A DNA stretch of 64,000 nucleotides. Origin: CAYMGQ01 sp964390055. GTDB taxonomy: Bacteria > Bacillota > Clostridia > Peptostreptococcales > Natronincolaceae. Position numbers and translations under genes: made by a program. Under the pieces are notes generated by a model, which saw only the letters and a list, made by a program, of their open reading frames with translations, did not search any database and was not told the DNA's origin. How positions within the stretch are numbered: position 1 is the first letter of the stretch; every line of letters starts with the position of its first letter. The stretch covers positions 27,167 through 91,166 of the forward strand of contig CAYMGQ010000009.1 in the NCBI GenBank assembly GCA_964390055.1. The letters run 5' to 3'. Of this stretch, positions 53,155 to 61,568 are shown in pieces.

Positions 53155-53835
53155 CTAATTGCCGAAAACGTGCCTACCAATACGCAGGGTAACCTTCCTC
53201 GACCATATCCAACTACTAGTTGCAGTCCCAGGATTCCAAAAATACAAGGCACCGCCTGTTGGGTCCCATCCATTCATTGCATCTCTAGCTGCCTTAAGGG
53301 CAGATTCACCAGGGGCTTCATTTATTGTTCCCCGCTTAACTGGCTCAAAGGCACAGGGTTGGTATATAACCCCAGCAACTGTATTGGGAAACTTGGCGTT
53401 TCTAACCCGGTTTAAAATAACAGCCCCTACTGCCACCTGGCCAAGATAAGGCTCACCCTTTGCCTCAGCATGTATTGCCCTAGCCAACATACTCACATCA
53501 TCGGTCCGTGACACCCCCCTACTAACCGATGTATTTGTTACTGGGGCCTTGCTAGGCATACCTAGAGCCTTCCTAGTTTGTGACCCAACAACACCATCAG
53601 CTGAAAGTCCATTTCTTCTTTGGAATAACCTTACAGCCTCATAGGTCGCAGACCCAAATACCCCATCTACAACCCCCTTATAATAATCCCACTGTTTTAA
53701 CCGTTTTTGTAACTCTATCACATCATTACCCTTGGAACCCCAGGCAATATTTTGTGCATAGATATTACTTAATAAGCCAAAATTCAAGACAAGCATAACA
53801 ACCAGCATGGGGATAAGAATATTTTTTCTGCCCAA
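53155..53835 (-). CDS. sleB: Spore cortex-lytic enzyme SleB
   Basis: 226 residues. TTG 53835 lies 8 nt after AAAGGAGG and gives a clean signal peptide (MGRKNILIPMLVVMLVLNFG). A peptidoglycan-binding domain (GSKGNDVIELQKRLKQWDYY; GVFGSATYEAVRLFQRRNGL) precedes the Hydrolase_2 domain (LARAIHAEAKGEPYLGQVAV; AGVIYQPCAFEPV). It cuts spore cortex peptidoglycan in germination. Confidence 0.95.
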   Translation of the reverse strand: MGRKNILIPMLVVMLVLNFGLLSNIYAQNIAWGSKGNDVIELQKRLKQWDYYKGVVDGVFGSATYEAVRLFQRRNGLSADGVVGSQTRKALGMPSKAPVTNTSVSRGVSRTDDVSMLARAIHAEAKGEPYLGQVAVGAVILNRVRNAKFPNTVAGVIYQPCAFEPVKRGTINEAPGESALKAARDAMNGWDPTGGALYFWNPGTATSSWIWSRKVTLRIGRHVFGN

Positions 53836-53909
53836 TTTTCTACCTCCTTTATAAGTTTTGTAAATTATTCTTATTTTTAGCAAGAATCTTTAAATTTATC
53901 CATGAAAAA

Positions 53910-53930
53910 AGATGACCCTAAGGGTCATCT
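53910..53930 (-). terminator. Terminator after mgtE
   Basis: A perfect 21-bp palindrome (AGATGACCC and GGGTCATCT arms), followed by six T on the minus strand. Confidence 0.85.
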
Positions 53931-53950
53931 CCTAATAATTTATTATTAAC

Positions 53951-55285
53951 TTATATATTTAATAACATTGTTGCTATATTAAAGTATACAATCAGGGATG
54001 TAGCATCCACAATTGTTGTAATTAAGGGACCAGCCATTATTGCAGGATCCATATTGACCTTCTTAGCAATTATGGGTAGTAAGCCCCCTATCACCTTGGC
54101 CATAACAACAGTCAGTACAAGGGTTAGGGATACGGTTAGGCCTATTTTAAAACCGGCAGCCGTAAATAATAACATCCTTAGAAAATTTACTGCCCCCAAA
54201 AAAACCCCCACTAGGGCACTAACCTTTAATTCTTTAACAAAAACCTTTATATAATCTGCCATTTCAATCTCACCTAAGGCAATACCCCTAATTATTAAGG
54301 TTGACGATTGGGAACCTGCATTCCCCGCCGTGTCCATTAGCATTGGTATGGAGGCCGCCAACAAGGCTACTGTATGTAATACCTCCTCATACTTACCAAT
54401 AATACCCTCTGTTAATGTGGCTGAAAGCATAAGGACCAGTAGCCAGGGCATCCTTCTCTTGGCCAGGGCCCATGTATCGGAATGCAGGTATACCTCCCCG
54501 CTGGGTTCCATTGCTGCCATTCTTAAAAAGTCCTCAGTATTTTCCTGCTCTATAACATCTACAATGTCATCAATGGTAATTATACCAACTAGCCTAGTTT
54601 CCTTGTCTACAACTGGCAATGATAATAAATCATACTTTTTAAAAATACTAGCAATCTCCTCTTGGTCATCTAGGGTTTTTGTAGCTATAAAATTTTCATC
54701 CATAATTTCTGAAACCAAAAGATTCTCATCTGACAATACTAGTTTTCTCAGGGAGACTATACCCTCCAGCCTTCTTTTTTCATTTAGTACATAACATGTA
54801 TAGATAGTTTCCTTGTCTACCCCTGTCTTTTTAATATGGGCTAAGGCCTGCTTAACCGTCATTTCCTTTTTTAAATCAATATATTCAATTGTCATCAGGC
54901 TTCCTGCTGAATCTTCAGGGTACTTTAAAAATTGATTAATAAGTCTACGCTCTTCTTCCGTAGAGGTAGATATAACTCGTTTAACAAAATTTGATGGCAT
55001 TTCCTCCAGGAAGTCAATCATATCATCAAAGGATAATTCATCTAAGATTTCATCAAGTTGTGTTTCGTGGGTTGCATTAACGATATCCTTCCTTTGCTTG
55101 GTAGATAGGCGGGAAAAAACCTCTGCAGCATTATCCTTACTTAATAATCTAAAAATAATAATTGCATTTTTACTATCTAGTTGGTCAAGTGCCTCTGCCA
55201 CATCGGCAGACCTCATATCCTCCAGTTCTTTTTGTAATTGTGCAAACTGTCTTTTATCAATTAATTCTAAAATTTTATCATACAT
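53951..55285 (-). CDS. mgtE: Magnesium transporter MgtE
   Basis: 444 residues. N-terminal helical domain (ELIDKRQFAQLQKELEDMRS), two CBS repeats (ALAHIKKTGVDKETIYTCYV; LVGIITIDDIVDVI) and five C-terminal membrane helices (TAGNAGSQSSTLIIRGIAL; KVIGGLLPIIAKKVNMDPAI). It imports Mg2+, gated by cytoplasmic Mg2+ at the CBS region. Good AGGAGAGG ribosome binding site. Confidence 0.94.
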   Translation of the reverse strand: MYDKILELIDKRQFAQLQKELEDMRSADVAEALDQLDSKNAIIIFRLLSKDNAAEVFSRLSTKQRKDIVNATHETQLDEILDELSFDDMIDFLEEMPSNFVKRVISTSTEEERRLINQFLKYPEDSAGSLMTIEYIDLKKEMTVKQALAHIKKTGVDKETIYTCYVLNEKRRLEGIVSLRKLVLSDENLLVSEIMDENFIATKTLDDQEEIASIFKKYDLLSLPVVDKETRLVGIITIDDIVDVIEQENTEDFLRMAAMEPSGEVYLHSDTWALAKRRMPWLLVLMLSATLTEGIIGKYEEVLHTVALLAASIPMLMDTAGNAGSQSSTLIIRGIALGEIEMADYIKVFVKELKVSALVGVFLGAVNFLRMLLFTAAGFKIGLTVSLTLVLTVVMAKVIGGLLPIIAKKVNMDPAIMAGPLITTIVDATSLIVYFNIATMLLNI

Positions 55286-55420
55286 TTTTTCACCTCTCCT
55301 AAATCAAAGGGAAAAGTCACCTGCTTTAGATGGGAAGCTTCTCCCTCCTTTATTTATAATTATAATATAAGTATTGCAACAACTGTCCCCAGGTATTGGA
55401 TCCATTCCCACCACCCCCTA
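55286..55420 (-). promoter_or_regulatory. mgtE leader with competing hairpins
   Basis: On the minus strand GGGAGAAG (55338-55345) can pair with CTTTTCCC about 20 nt downstream or form a local GGGA/TCCC stem. I do not see the M-box conserved segments, so the usual Mg2+ riboswitch is not evident. Possibly a simple hairpin; no ligand is implied. Confidence 0.3.
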
Positions 55421-55450
55421 TCAATTTTGTAATTTGATCTATAAACTTAA

Positions 55451-56557
55451 TTAAAAGTTAATTTTATCCTTCCTCATTCCCACATTAAGGACCAAACCCA
55501 ATGCCATCATATTGGATAACATAAAGGTCCCCCCATAACTAATAAAGGGCAGAGGCTTACCGGTCACAGGCATTAGACCTATGGTCATTCCAATATTGGC
55601 GAAAATATGAAAGGCCAACATAAAGGTAATCCCCATCACTATAAAGGAACCAAAATCATCCTTGGCTTCCCTGGCTATATTTATACATTTAATAAGCATT
55701 ATCCCATAGAGGATAAGCAATATACTAACCCCCACAAATCCTAGTTCTTCGGCAAATACCGAGAAAATAAAGTCTGTTTGCTTTTCTGGCAAAAAACCAA
55801 GTTGACTTTGGGTACCCTTAAAAAGTCCCTTCCCAAATATCATGCCATTTCCAACAGCTAATCTAGACTGAATCGCATGGTAGCCCTTATTCATAGGATC
55901 CAAATCAGGATTTAAAAATGTCAGTATCCTAGTTTTATGGTAACCTTTTAAAACAAAGGACCATGCCAAAGGTGCAGTTACAATAGCAATAATACTAGTT
56001 AAAAATATATGCTTGTATTTTAAGCCAGCAATAAAAATCATCCCCAAACTGAAAAAAGCAAAGGCCATGGTTGTACCTAAGTCTGGTTGCTTATATATCA
56101 AAACCATGGGTATTCCTGAAAAAACAAAAATTTTAAGCAGGGTCGATATTTTATGCATGGAATCCTTGTTGTCATCTAAAATTTTAGCCAAGGATATGAT
56201 TATTCCCAACTTTGCAAAATCTGAGGGTTGAAATTGAAAACCTCCGATTCTAATCCATCTATTAGCCCCCCATCTTTCCATACCGGTACCAAAGAAAATT
56301 ACAGCCACCAGTAATAAATTGGAAAGGATATATATAGGTATATATAGTTTATCCAAACTACTATAATCAATTAATAGGATAAAAACTATAGCTATTAGTC
56401 CCATAACTATAGATGCAATTTGGGTGCGTAAAAATCTCTTATATCCCAAAGTTTGGGTGGCACTAGCAATCATAACAATCCCTATTATACAAATAATTAA
56501 AACTATTGCAATTAGGCTATAATTAATTTTTTTGATTAATTTATTATTGATCCTCAT
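55451..56557 (-). CDS. rodA: SEDS-family protein RodA (peptidoglycan polymerase)
   Basis: 368 residues, about ten membrane segments. SEDS signatures are MERWGANRWIRIGGFQFQPS, NGMIFGKGLFKGTQSQLGFL and PVTGKPLPFISYGGTFML. RodA makes glycan strands during elongation with a class B PBP. No PBP gene is next to it. Confidence 0.92.
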   Translation of the reverse strand: MRINNKLIKKINYSLIAIVLIICIIGIVMIASATQTLGYKRFLRTQIASIVMGLIAIVFILLIDYSSLDKLYIPIYILSNLLLVAVIFFGTGMERWGANRWIRIGGFQFQPSDFAKLGIIISLAKILDDNKDSMHKISTLLKIFVFSGIPMVLIYKQPDLGTTMAFAFFSLGMIFIAGLKYKHIFLTSIIAIVTAPLAWSFVLKGYHKTRILTFLNPDLDPMNKGYHAIQSRLAVGNGMIFGKGLFKGTQSQLGFLPEKQTDFIFSVFAEELGFVGVSILLILYGIMLIKCINIAREAKDDFGSFIVMGITFMLAFHIFANIGMTIGLMPVTGKPLPFISYGGTFMLSNMMALGLVLNVGMRKDKINF

Positions 56558-56671
56558 TATATATTCTTCCCTTTATATTAGATTTTCCACAAAACACTTG
56601 CTTAATATCCATAAGACCACATAATAAGTTTACTTGAATAACCATATTTTTTCAACTATTAATTTAAACAA

Positions 56672-56701
56672 GACAAAAGCAGAGTTTCCTCTGCTTTTGT
56701 C
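56672..56701 (-). terminator. Terminator after the SASP gene
   Basis: GACAAAAGCAGAG and CTCTGCTTTTGTC, 13-bp perfect stem, then TTGTTT on the minus strand. Confidence 0.85.
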
Positions 56702-56738
56702 AGTAATTCTCTTCTATTTTCTAAAACCATCAGATTAA

Positions 56739-56954
56739 TTATTTACCGCTTAAATTCCTTTGAGCTTGTTCAACTAATCTTCTCGTAATATATCCTCCAA
56801 CATAACCATTTTGCCTAGATGTTAGGTTCCCCTTGTCTGTTGAATCATAATTAGTTAAACCTAATTCATTAGCAATTTCTGTTTTCATTTGATTTAAAGC
56901 ATTTCTTGCCTCAGGTACTACTAGTTGATTCCTTCCACTGTTTTGGCTTGGCAT
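56739..56954 (-). CDS. Alpha/beta-type small acid-soluble spore protein
   Basis: 71 residues, the family size. Conserved segments are LVVPEARNALNQMKTEIANE and GYVGGYITRRLVEQAQ. The germination protease site region (TEIANELG) is present. It coats and protects DNA in the dormant spore. Strong GGAGG ribosome binding site. Confidence 0.97.
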   Translation of the reverse strand: MPSQNSGRNQLVVPEARNALNQMKTEIANELGLTNYDSTDKGNLTSRQNGYVGGYITRRLVEQAQRNLSGK

Positions 56955-57005
56955 AATACTGTCCTCCTTCCTTAAATGTATATTTGTAGCCTGTAACTAC
57001 AATAA

Positions 57006-57035
57006 TATTATTTGTATAATCCTTGCTTTTACTCA
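57006..57035 (-). promoter_or_regulatory. Possible sigma-G promoter of the SASP gene
   Basis: TGAGTA (57030-57035, minus strand) and CAAATAATA (57006-57014) are spaced 15 bp, near the forespore sigma-G pattern expected for a SASP gene. Confidence 0.4.
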
Positions 57036-57108
57036 TGTAATATATTGAAAGTTATCCTTTATCTTGTAAAGAAAAGGACTTCTTGTACTTATTATTACTT
57101 AAAAACAA

Positions 57109-57137
57109 AATAGGTACCCTAGTAAAAAGTACCTATT
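57109..57137 (-). terminator. Terminator after the 62-residue membrane protein gene
   Basis: AATAGGTAC and GTACCTATT, then TTGTTTTT on the minus strand. Confidence 0.75.
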
Positions 57138-57164
57138 GGAAGTGCATTTTTATTTTTAAAAATC

Positions 57165-57353
57165 CTAGAATCTAAAGGAACCACCAAATAAAAGGATTAT
57201 TACAATAAAAACTAAAATCATATTCTCATCAAACTTACCCCAAAACCCACCTTGACTAACTAATAGTAGCACTAATAAAATTATTAATATATTGTTTTTT
57301 CCCCCGAAGAGATTGCCCAATGAAAAACCTTCAGTTTTAACAATATCCCCCAT
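57165..57353 (-). CDS. Small two-span membrane protein, possibly sporulation-related
   Basis: 62 residues: a polar start, GNLFGGKNN, then two hydrophobic spans around a short GGFWGKFDEN loop. Good ribosome binding site (GGGAGG) and own terminator. Its size and neighbour (a SASP gene) recall small clostridial spore membrane proteins, but I cannot assign a family. Confidence 0.6.
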   Translation of the reverse strand: MGDIVKTEGFSLGNLFGGKNNILIILLVLLLVSQGGFWGKFDENMILVFIVIILLFGGSFRF

Positions 57354-57501
57354 TTATTTACACCTCCCAATCCTATTATTAACATGACCCTTATTTCATC
57401 TTATGAACTATTTGCTAATATGTGATTGTTTCATTGGGAATTTTAAAAAATTATTTTACAAATAATAATTTATAGGCGGGAGGCCAGGTTAAAAATTAAA
57501 A

Positions 57502-58248
57502 TTAATATTTATTAAGTGCCCTACGATAAAGACCTCTTGCATATAGCAGATGATTAAAGGCATTAATAGCTAAATCTAAATCCTCGTCCCTAGGTTCCAA
57601 AACCGTAATCCTTTGCAATATATTTATATAGTTATCCCATTTACTATTAATTAAAATAACTTTTTTAATTAATTGGATGGCAATTATATATATAAGCAGG
57701 TAGCATAGGATGGATTCCACCTCTAGCAACCATAAGACACTATAAAGTAACAAGAGAATAAGGGCTAGGTTTGAACCACACCTTCTGTTAAACCTAGATG
57801 CCTTCCTGGCCAAGTGCCGATTTACATACCCATGTTGGGCAAAGCAATTTATAACCTTATGTTCTGCCCCATGATATTGTAGGAGTCTAATTATTTTTCT
57901 ATGAAAACATAAAAGCAACAGGGCCAGTAGGCCATAAAGCCATAGCATAGAAAAAGGCCAAGATGGTAGAATGTTTATTTGAAAGGAATTTAATATTTCT
58001 TCTAAAATAACAAGCGATAACAATACAGTTAAAATTAACCTATGTTTTATGTCTAACACCTTCCACTGATAGTATATAACTAGTAGACTATCCAGAAAAA
58101 ACTTGCCCTTAAACTTCCTTAGCCATCCCTTAGGCAATATCCAATCTACCTTGTGTTTAACTATTCCCTTTTTTGCAATAGCCTTTACCTTGACCTCATC
58201 GCAGAAAAAAGTGATTCCGTTTATATGGGAGTAACCGCCTATTCTCAT
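57502..58248 (-). CDS. DUF1385 family membrane protein
   Basis: 248 residues. N-terminal GGYSHINGITFFCDEVKVKA corresponds to the DUF1385 start; three to four membrane segments surround the conserved YHGAEHKVINCF and SRFNRRCGSN block (His, Glu and Cys suggest metal binding). The role of the family is unknown. It starts right after AGGGGAAAAG on the minus strand and is preceded by a terminator of the downstream-neighbour operon. Confidence 0.83.
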   Translation of the reverse strand: MRIGGYSHINGITFFCDEVKVKAIAKKGIVKHKVDWILPKGWLRKFKGKFFLDSLLVIYYQWKVLDIKHRLILTVLLSLVILEEILNSFQINILPSWPFSMLWLYGLLALLLLCFHRKIIRLLQYHGAEHKVINCFAQHGYVNRHLARKASRFNRRCGSNLALILLLLYSVLWLLEVESILCYLLIYIIAIQLIKKVILINSKWDNYINILQRITVLEPRDEDLDLAINAFNHLLYARGLYRRALNKY

Positions 58249-58332
58249 CTTTTCCCCTGCCTTTCATCCATAATTATAGCCAATATATGTCCTTTTCAAT
58301 ACCAGGGCAAGCCAATTCTTGATAAAGTAAAA

Positions 58333-58363
58333 GCGGTACTTAAGCAAGACCTTAAGCAACCGC
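58333..58363 (-). terminator. Terminator after the activase operon
   Basis: GCGGT-a-CTTAAG and CTTAAG-ca-ACCGC, then TTTTACTTT on the minus strand. Confidence 0.75.
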
Positions 58364-58393
58364 CTTTAATTAATTTCTTAGCCTAATTTCTGT

Positions 58394-59359
58394 TTAAGAA
58401 AGGCTATTTGTCCACTTACCACACCTATCTCCCCACATAGCAATCACTTGTTTATCCAGTTCCACCTTAATTACCTCACAGTGATTTGAACAACCTCCAC
58501 ACTCAAAGGTAGATGGTGAAAATTCTAAATCTGCAGCTTCGAAACCTCTAAATGAACTTTCGCTACCAGTTTCCTCAGTAAATTCCTTGGATAGGATAGC
58601 AGCCCCCACCGCTCCCATAATATCAAAATGCTCCGGTATAATGACATCATGATTTATTTCATTCTTAAAGGCTGCCTCTATTCCCTTATTAGCAGCTACC
58701 CCTCCCTGAAAGACAAAGGGTGGCTCTAATTTTTTCCCCCTACCTAAATTATTTATATAATTCCTTACTAGGGCATCACATAAACCCTTAATAATTTCAC
58801 TTTTTGAAAAACCGAACTGTTGTTTTGCAATCATATCGGACTCAGCAAATACAGTACATCTACCCGCAATCCTAACATCCCGTTCTACTGTCAAGGCCAT
58901 GTCCCCAAAATCTTCTATAGGGATGCCTAACCTCTCGGCCTGGTGGTCTAGGAATGACCCAGTACCAGCAGCACACACCGTATTCATGGCAAAGTCCACC
59001 ACCATTTGATTTTCAATAATTATCAACTTAGAATCCTGTCCACCAATTTCAAATATTGTTTTTACATTGGGGACAACTTGTGTTGTTGCTGTTGCATGGG
59101 CAGTAATCTCATTTTTTACAACATCTGCCCCTACCATTACCCCTACCAGCTGGCGTCCGCTACCAGTTGTACCCACCCCTCTTACCCTAACAGTATCGGA
59201 GAAATACTCCTTTAATTCCCTTAAGCCTTTTTTTACCGTTTCTATTGGTTGACCATTGGTCCTGATGTATTGACTATGAATTACCCCACCTTCTTTGTCT
59301 AGGGTTACAATATTGGTACTTACAGATCCTACATCTATTCCTAAATATATGTCCCTCAA
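58394..59359 (-). CDS. Acyl-CoA dehydratase activase (BcrAD/BadFG ATPase)
   Basis: 321 residues, ASKHA ATPase fold. Motifs are LGIDVGSVSTNIVTLD, GTTGSGRQLVGVMVGADVV, IFEIGGQDSKLI and NTVCAAGTGSFLDHQA (cluster cysteine). Such proteins pass electrons from ATP hydrolysis to 2-hydroxyacyl-CoA dehydratases. The C-terminus has an extra cysteine cluster (CGGCSNHCEVI) seen in the activase-related group. Last gene of a three-gene operon. Confidence 0.92.
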   Translation of the reverse strand: MRDIYLGIDVGSVSTNIVTLDKEGGVIHSQYIRTNGQPIETVKKGLRELKEYFSDTVRVRGVGTTGSGRQLVGVMVGADVVKNEITAHATATTQVVPNVKTIFEIGGQDSKLIIIENQMVVDFAMNTVCAAGTGSFLDHQAERLGIPIEDFGDMALTVERDVRIAGRCTVFAESDMIAKQQFGFSKSEIIKGLCDALVRNYINNLGRGKKLEPPFVFQGGVAANKGIEAAFKNEINHDVIIPEHFDIMGAVGAAILSKEFTEETGSESSFRGFEAADLEFSPSTFECGGCSNHCEVIKVELDKQVIAMWGDRCGKWTNSLS

Positions 59360-59377
59360 TTAATTCATCCCCCTATC

Positions 59378-60472
59378 CTATGATATTTTCTGCTTCCGTC
59401 TTCCCCGAACCAAATCCATAAAGGCCTCAATCCTAGTAATATTATTAGCAGTTCCCGAATGCTCATCGAGTGATATTGTCAAAACCGGTATTCCCACATC
59501 AGCCGTAATTTTAGGGACGATGCTTTGGGAGACTAGTTCTGGTAGGCAGCCAAAGGGCATTAAATGAATAACCCCATCAAATCCCCTCTCACTATAATCT
59601 ACAATATGTCCAACATTTTGTTTGGCATGGCCACCAATCTCTATGGGTAGATATTTTTCGCCTTTTTTTAATATCTTAGTTTCATGGGTAAAATTCATGA
59701 ATTTTGGTAGTGCATTATAATTAACCCATTGGGTTAAATATTGAGACCGCTCTACCTCGGCACCTAAAGAACCCAATAATTCCTCCAGGTTCATATTAAT
59801 CGAAGGCTCCATAACTACATAGATTTCACCAACAATACCAATCCTAATTTTTCTATCCTCAGCTATACTTATTTGTTCAATTCCATTTAATAGTTTCTTT
59901 CCCTTTTTAAAGGCAGCATTTAACTCCTTCCAAGTATAGGCCTTATCAAAAATATCTTGGATCTGCTCCCAAGTTCTAGTGGTCTCCCCACTTACAACTT
60001 CATAGGCTCTAATTTTCTGGCTTTCTTTTTCCAAAGTATCTAATTTTCTTATCATCATATAGACGAAAAGTAATGATTTGCCCACCCTGTACCAGGAGCT
60101 GTCACCCTTAACTTTAATAACATTTGCAAAAAAGTTCCTATAGTTCTTAAATAGGGAGTCAAAAACAATAAATTCCGCCTCATAATCCTCTTCTTCCAGA
60201 ATACGGCTATGAACTTTCTCATAGAATCCTGCCCTACAGGGTCCATGTCCACCGGAGGTTATTATTACCTCCGCCCCCTTGTCCATTGCCTGCATATAGC
60301 TTCCCATAATTACCTTTAACGGAAAACAGGCAAACTCTGGGCTATACTTTACCCCTAAATTTATAGTTTCTTGACTTGGCTTTGGAGGCATGATTACCTC
60401 ATGCCCTAGCAATTCAAGTAATTTTTTATATACTACTGTAGTTCCCATATAAGGAAAAGATACCTTCATCAT
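59378..60472 (-). CDS. Acyl-CoA dehydratase-like protein (HgdB/C-related), second of the trio
   Basis: 364 residues. Begins MKVSFPYMGTTVVYKKLLEL, with YSPEFACFPLKVIMGSY, SGGHGPCRAGFYEKVH and HLMPFGCLPELVSQSIVPKI, whose cysteines match the 2-hydroxyacyl-CoA dehydratase/CoA activase-related group. It overlaps the upstream gene by one base and lies 18 nt before the activase. In many clostridia these units are domains of one ~1400-residue protein; here they are separate genes. Confidence 0.82.
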   Translation of the reverse strand: MMKVSFPYMGTTVVYKKLLELLGHEVIMPPKPSQETINLGVKYSPEFACFPLKVIMGSYMQAMDKGAEVIITSGGHGPCRAGFYEKVHSRILEEEDYEAEFIVFDSLFKNYRNFFANVIKVKGDSSWYRVGKSLLFVYMMIRKLDTLEKESQKIRAYEVVSGETTRTWEQIQDIFDKAYTWKELNAAFKKGKKLLNGIEQISIAEDRKIRIGIVGEIYVVMEPSINMNLEELLGSLGAEVERSQYLTQWVNYNALPKFMNFTHETKILKKGEKYLPIEIGGHAKQNVGHIVDYSERGFDGVIHLMPFGCLPELVSQSIVPKITADVGIPVLTISLDEHSGTANNITRIEAFMDLVRGRRKQKIS

Positions 60473-61476
60473 TATGCCCCCCTTTGCAAGCTGAGTTTTT
60501 TCCTTTTAATCATATCAACAAAGGCCTCTATTCTAGTTTGTAAATGATTTTCTCCTGTATGTTCATCTACCCTAACAGTCATAAAGGGCTTGTTATAAAC
60601 CGTAGAATCTAATTCCAACAATTTCCCCAAAAGCGAATCCGGTCCACAGGCAAAGGCAGACACATGGATTAAACCATCCACCTCATCATCATTATAAAAA
60701 TGATATCCTGCGGCAAATAATTTATCGCTAAAGGTCCAAAAGAGGGTCTTATCCATAGATTGTAAATGCCTCTCAAAGTCCCTTTCTTCTAACATTTCAT
60801 AGGTTTTAATTTTTACCCCCATCTCCCTTAGTCTTAGCAAAATATCCATACTAATATAGGGGTCATAGACATTATAGACATATCCTATAAGGCCTATGGT
60901 TACTTCACCTTCCTCCTCATTTGGACAGCAGTCTAACTTATCCTCCCTCTTGCCCAGGGCAATATCAGACGCCTCCATAATTGTATATCCTTTCCTACTC
61001 ATTTCTCTAAATCTTAGCCATGTATCCTGTGCCTTCTCTAGGGCTTTTTTGTTTTTTGCTGGAGAAAGCGCAAATTTGCTTCCAAATATATTGTCTTTAA
61101 AAGCTGGTGTGATATCATCACTACTGGTCTTTATGTGGGGCATAAGTAGTCTTTCCTCCGCCCCCTTTATGGTATGCCTTACCATATCAGGTAATCCCAT
61201 AAATTTTGGGCAAAAATATTGTCCCTTACTAATGGATACAAAACGGGGGACAAAAACCAAATCTATATCCTCCTGTTCCAGTAATTCCATAACGTGTCCC
61301 ATATATATTTTTATTGGAACACAGATTTCTGCTACCGATATCTTAACACCCTTGGCAATTATCGACTTGTTTGTATTAGGTGTAGTCACAATCTCAAAGC
61401 CCAATTCTTCAAAATAGGTCTTCCAAAATGGAAAGTAATAAGCATATAATAAACTATGGGGAATTCCAATTTTCAC
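60472..61476 (-). CDS. DUF2229/CoA-activase-related protein, first of the trio
   Basis: 334 residues starting MKIGIPHSLLYAYYFPFWKT, with VAEICVPIKIYMGHVMELL and HVSAFACGPDSLLGKLLEL. This is the DUF2229 pattern found beside activases. Cysteines in these segments could hold an Fe-S cluster. It opens the operon. Substrate unknown. Confidence 0.82.
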   Translation of the reverse strand: MKIGIPHSLLYAYYFPFWKTYFEELGFEIVTTPNTNKSIIAKGVKISVAEICVPIKIYMGHVMELLEQEDIDLVFVPRFVSISKGQYFCPKFMGLPDMVRHTIKGAEERLLMPHIKTSSDDITPAFKDNIFGSKFALSPAKNKKALEKAQDTWLRFREMSRKGYTIMEASDIALGKREDKLDCCPNEEEGEVTIGLIGYVYNVYDPYISMDILLRLREMGVKIKTYEMLEERDFERHLQSMDKTLFWTFSDKLFAAGYHFYNDDEVDGLIHVSAFACGPDSLLGKLLELDSTVYNKPFMTVRVDEHTGENHLQTRIEAFVDMIKRKKLSLQRGA

Positions 61477-61568
61477 AGATTATACCTCCAATTTTATTGA
61501 TATGATCCCCGGTGTCAATTAACTATTTTTGACTCAATAGACCATGGAAAAATAAAATTAGTTGGTTT

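Noticed and set aside
55286..55420. M-box (Mg2+) riboswitch before mgtE
   Set aside because: Conserved M-box segments could not be found in the leader.
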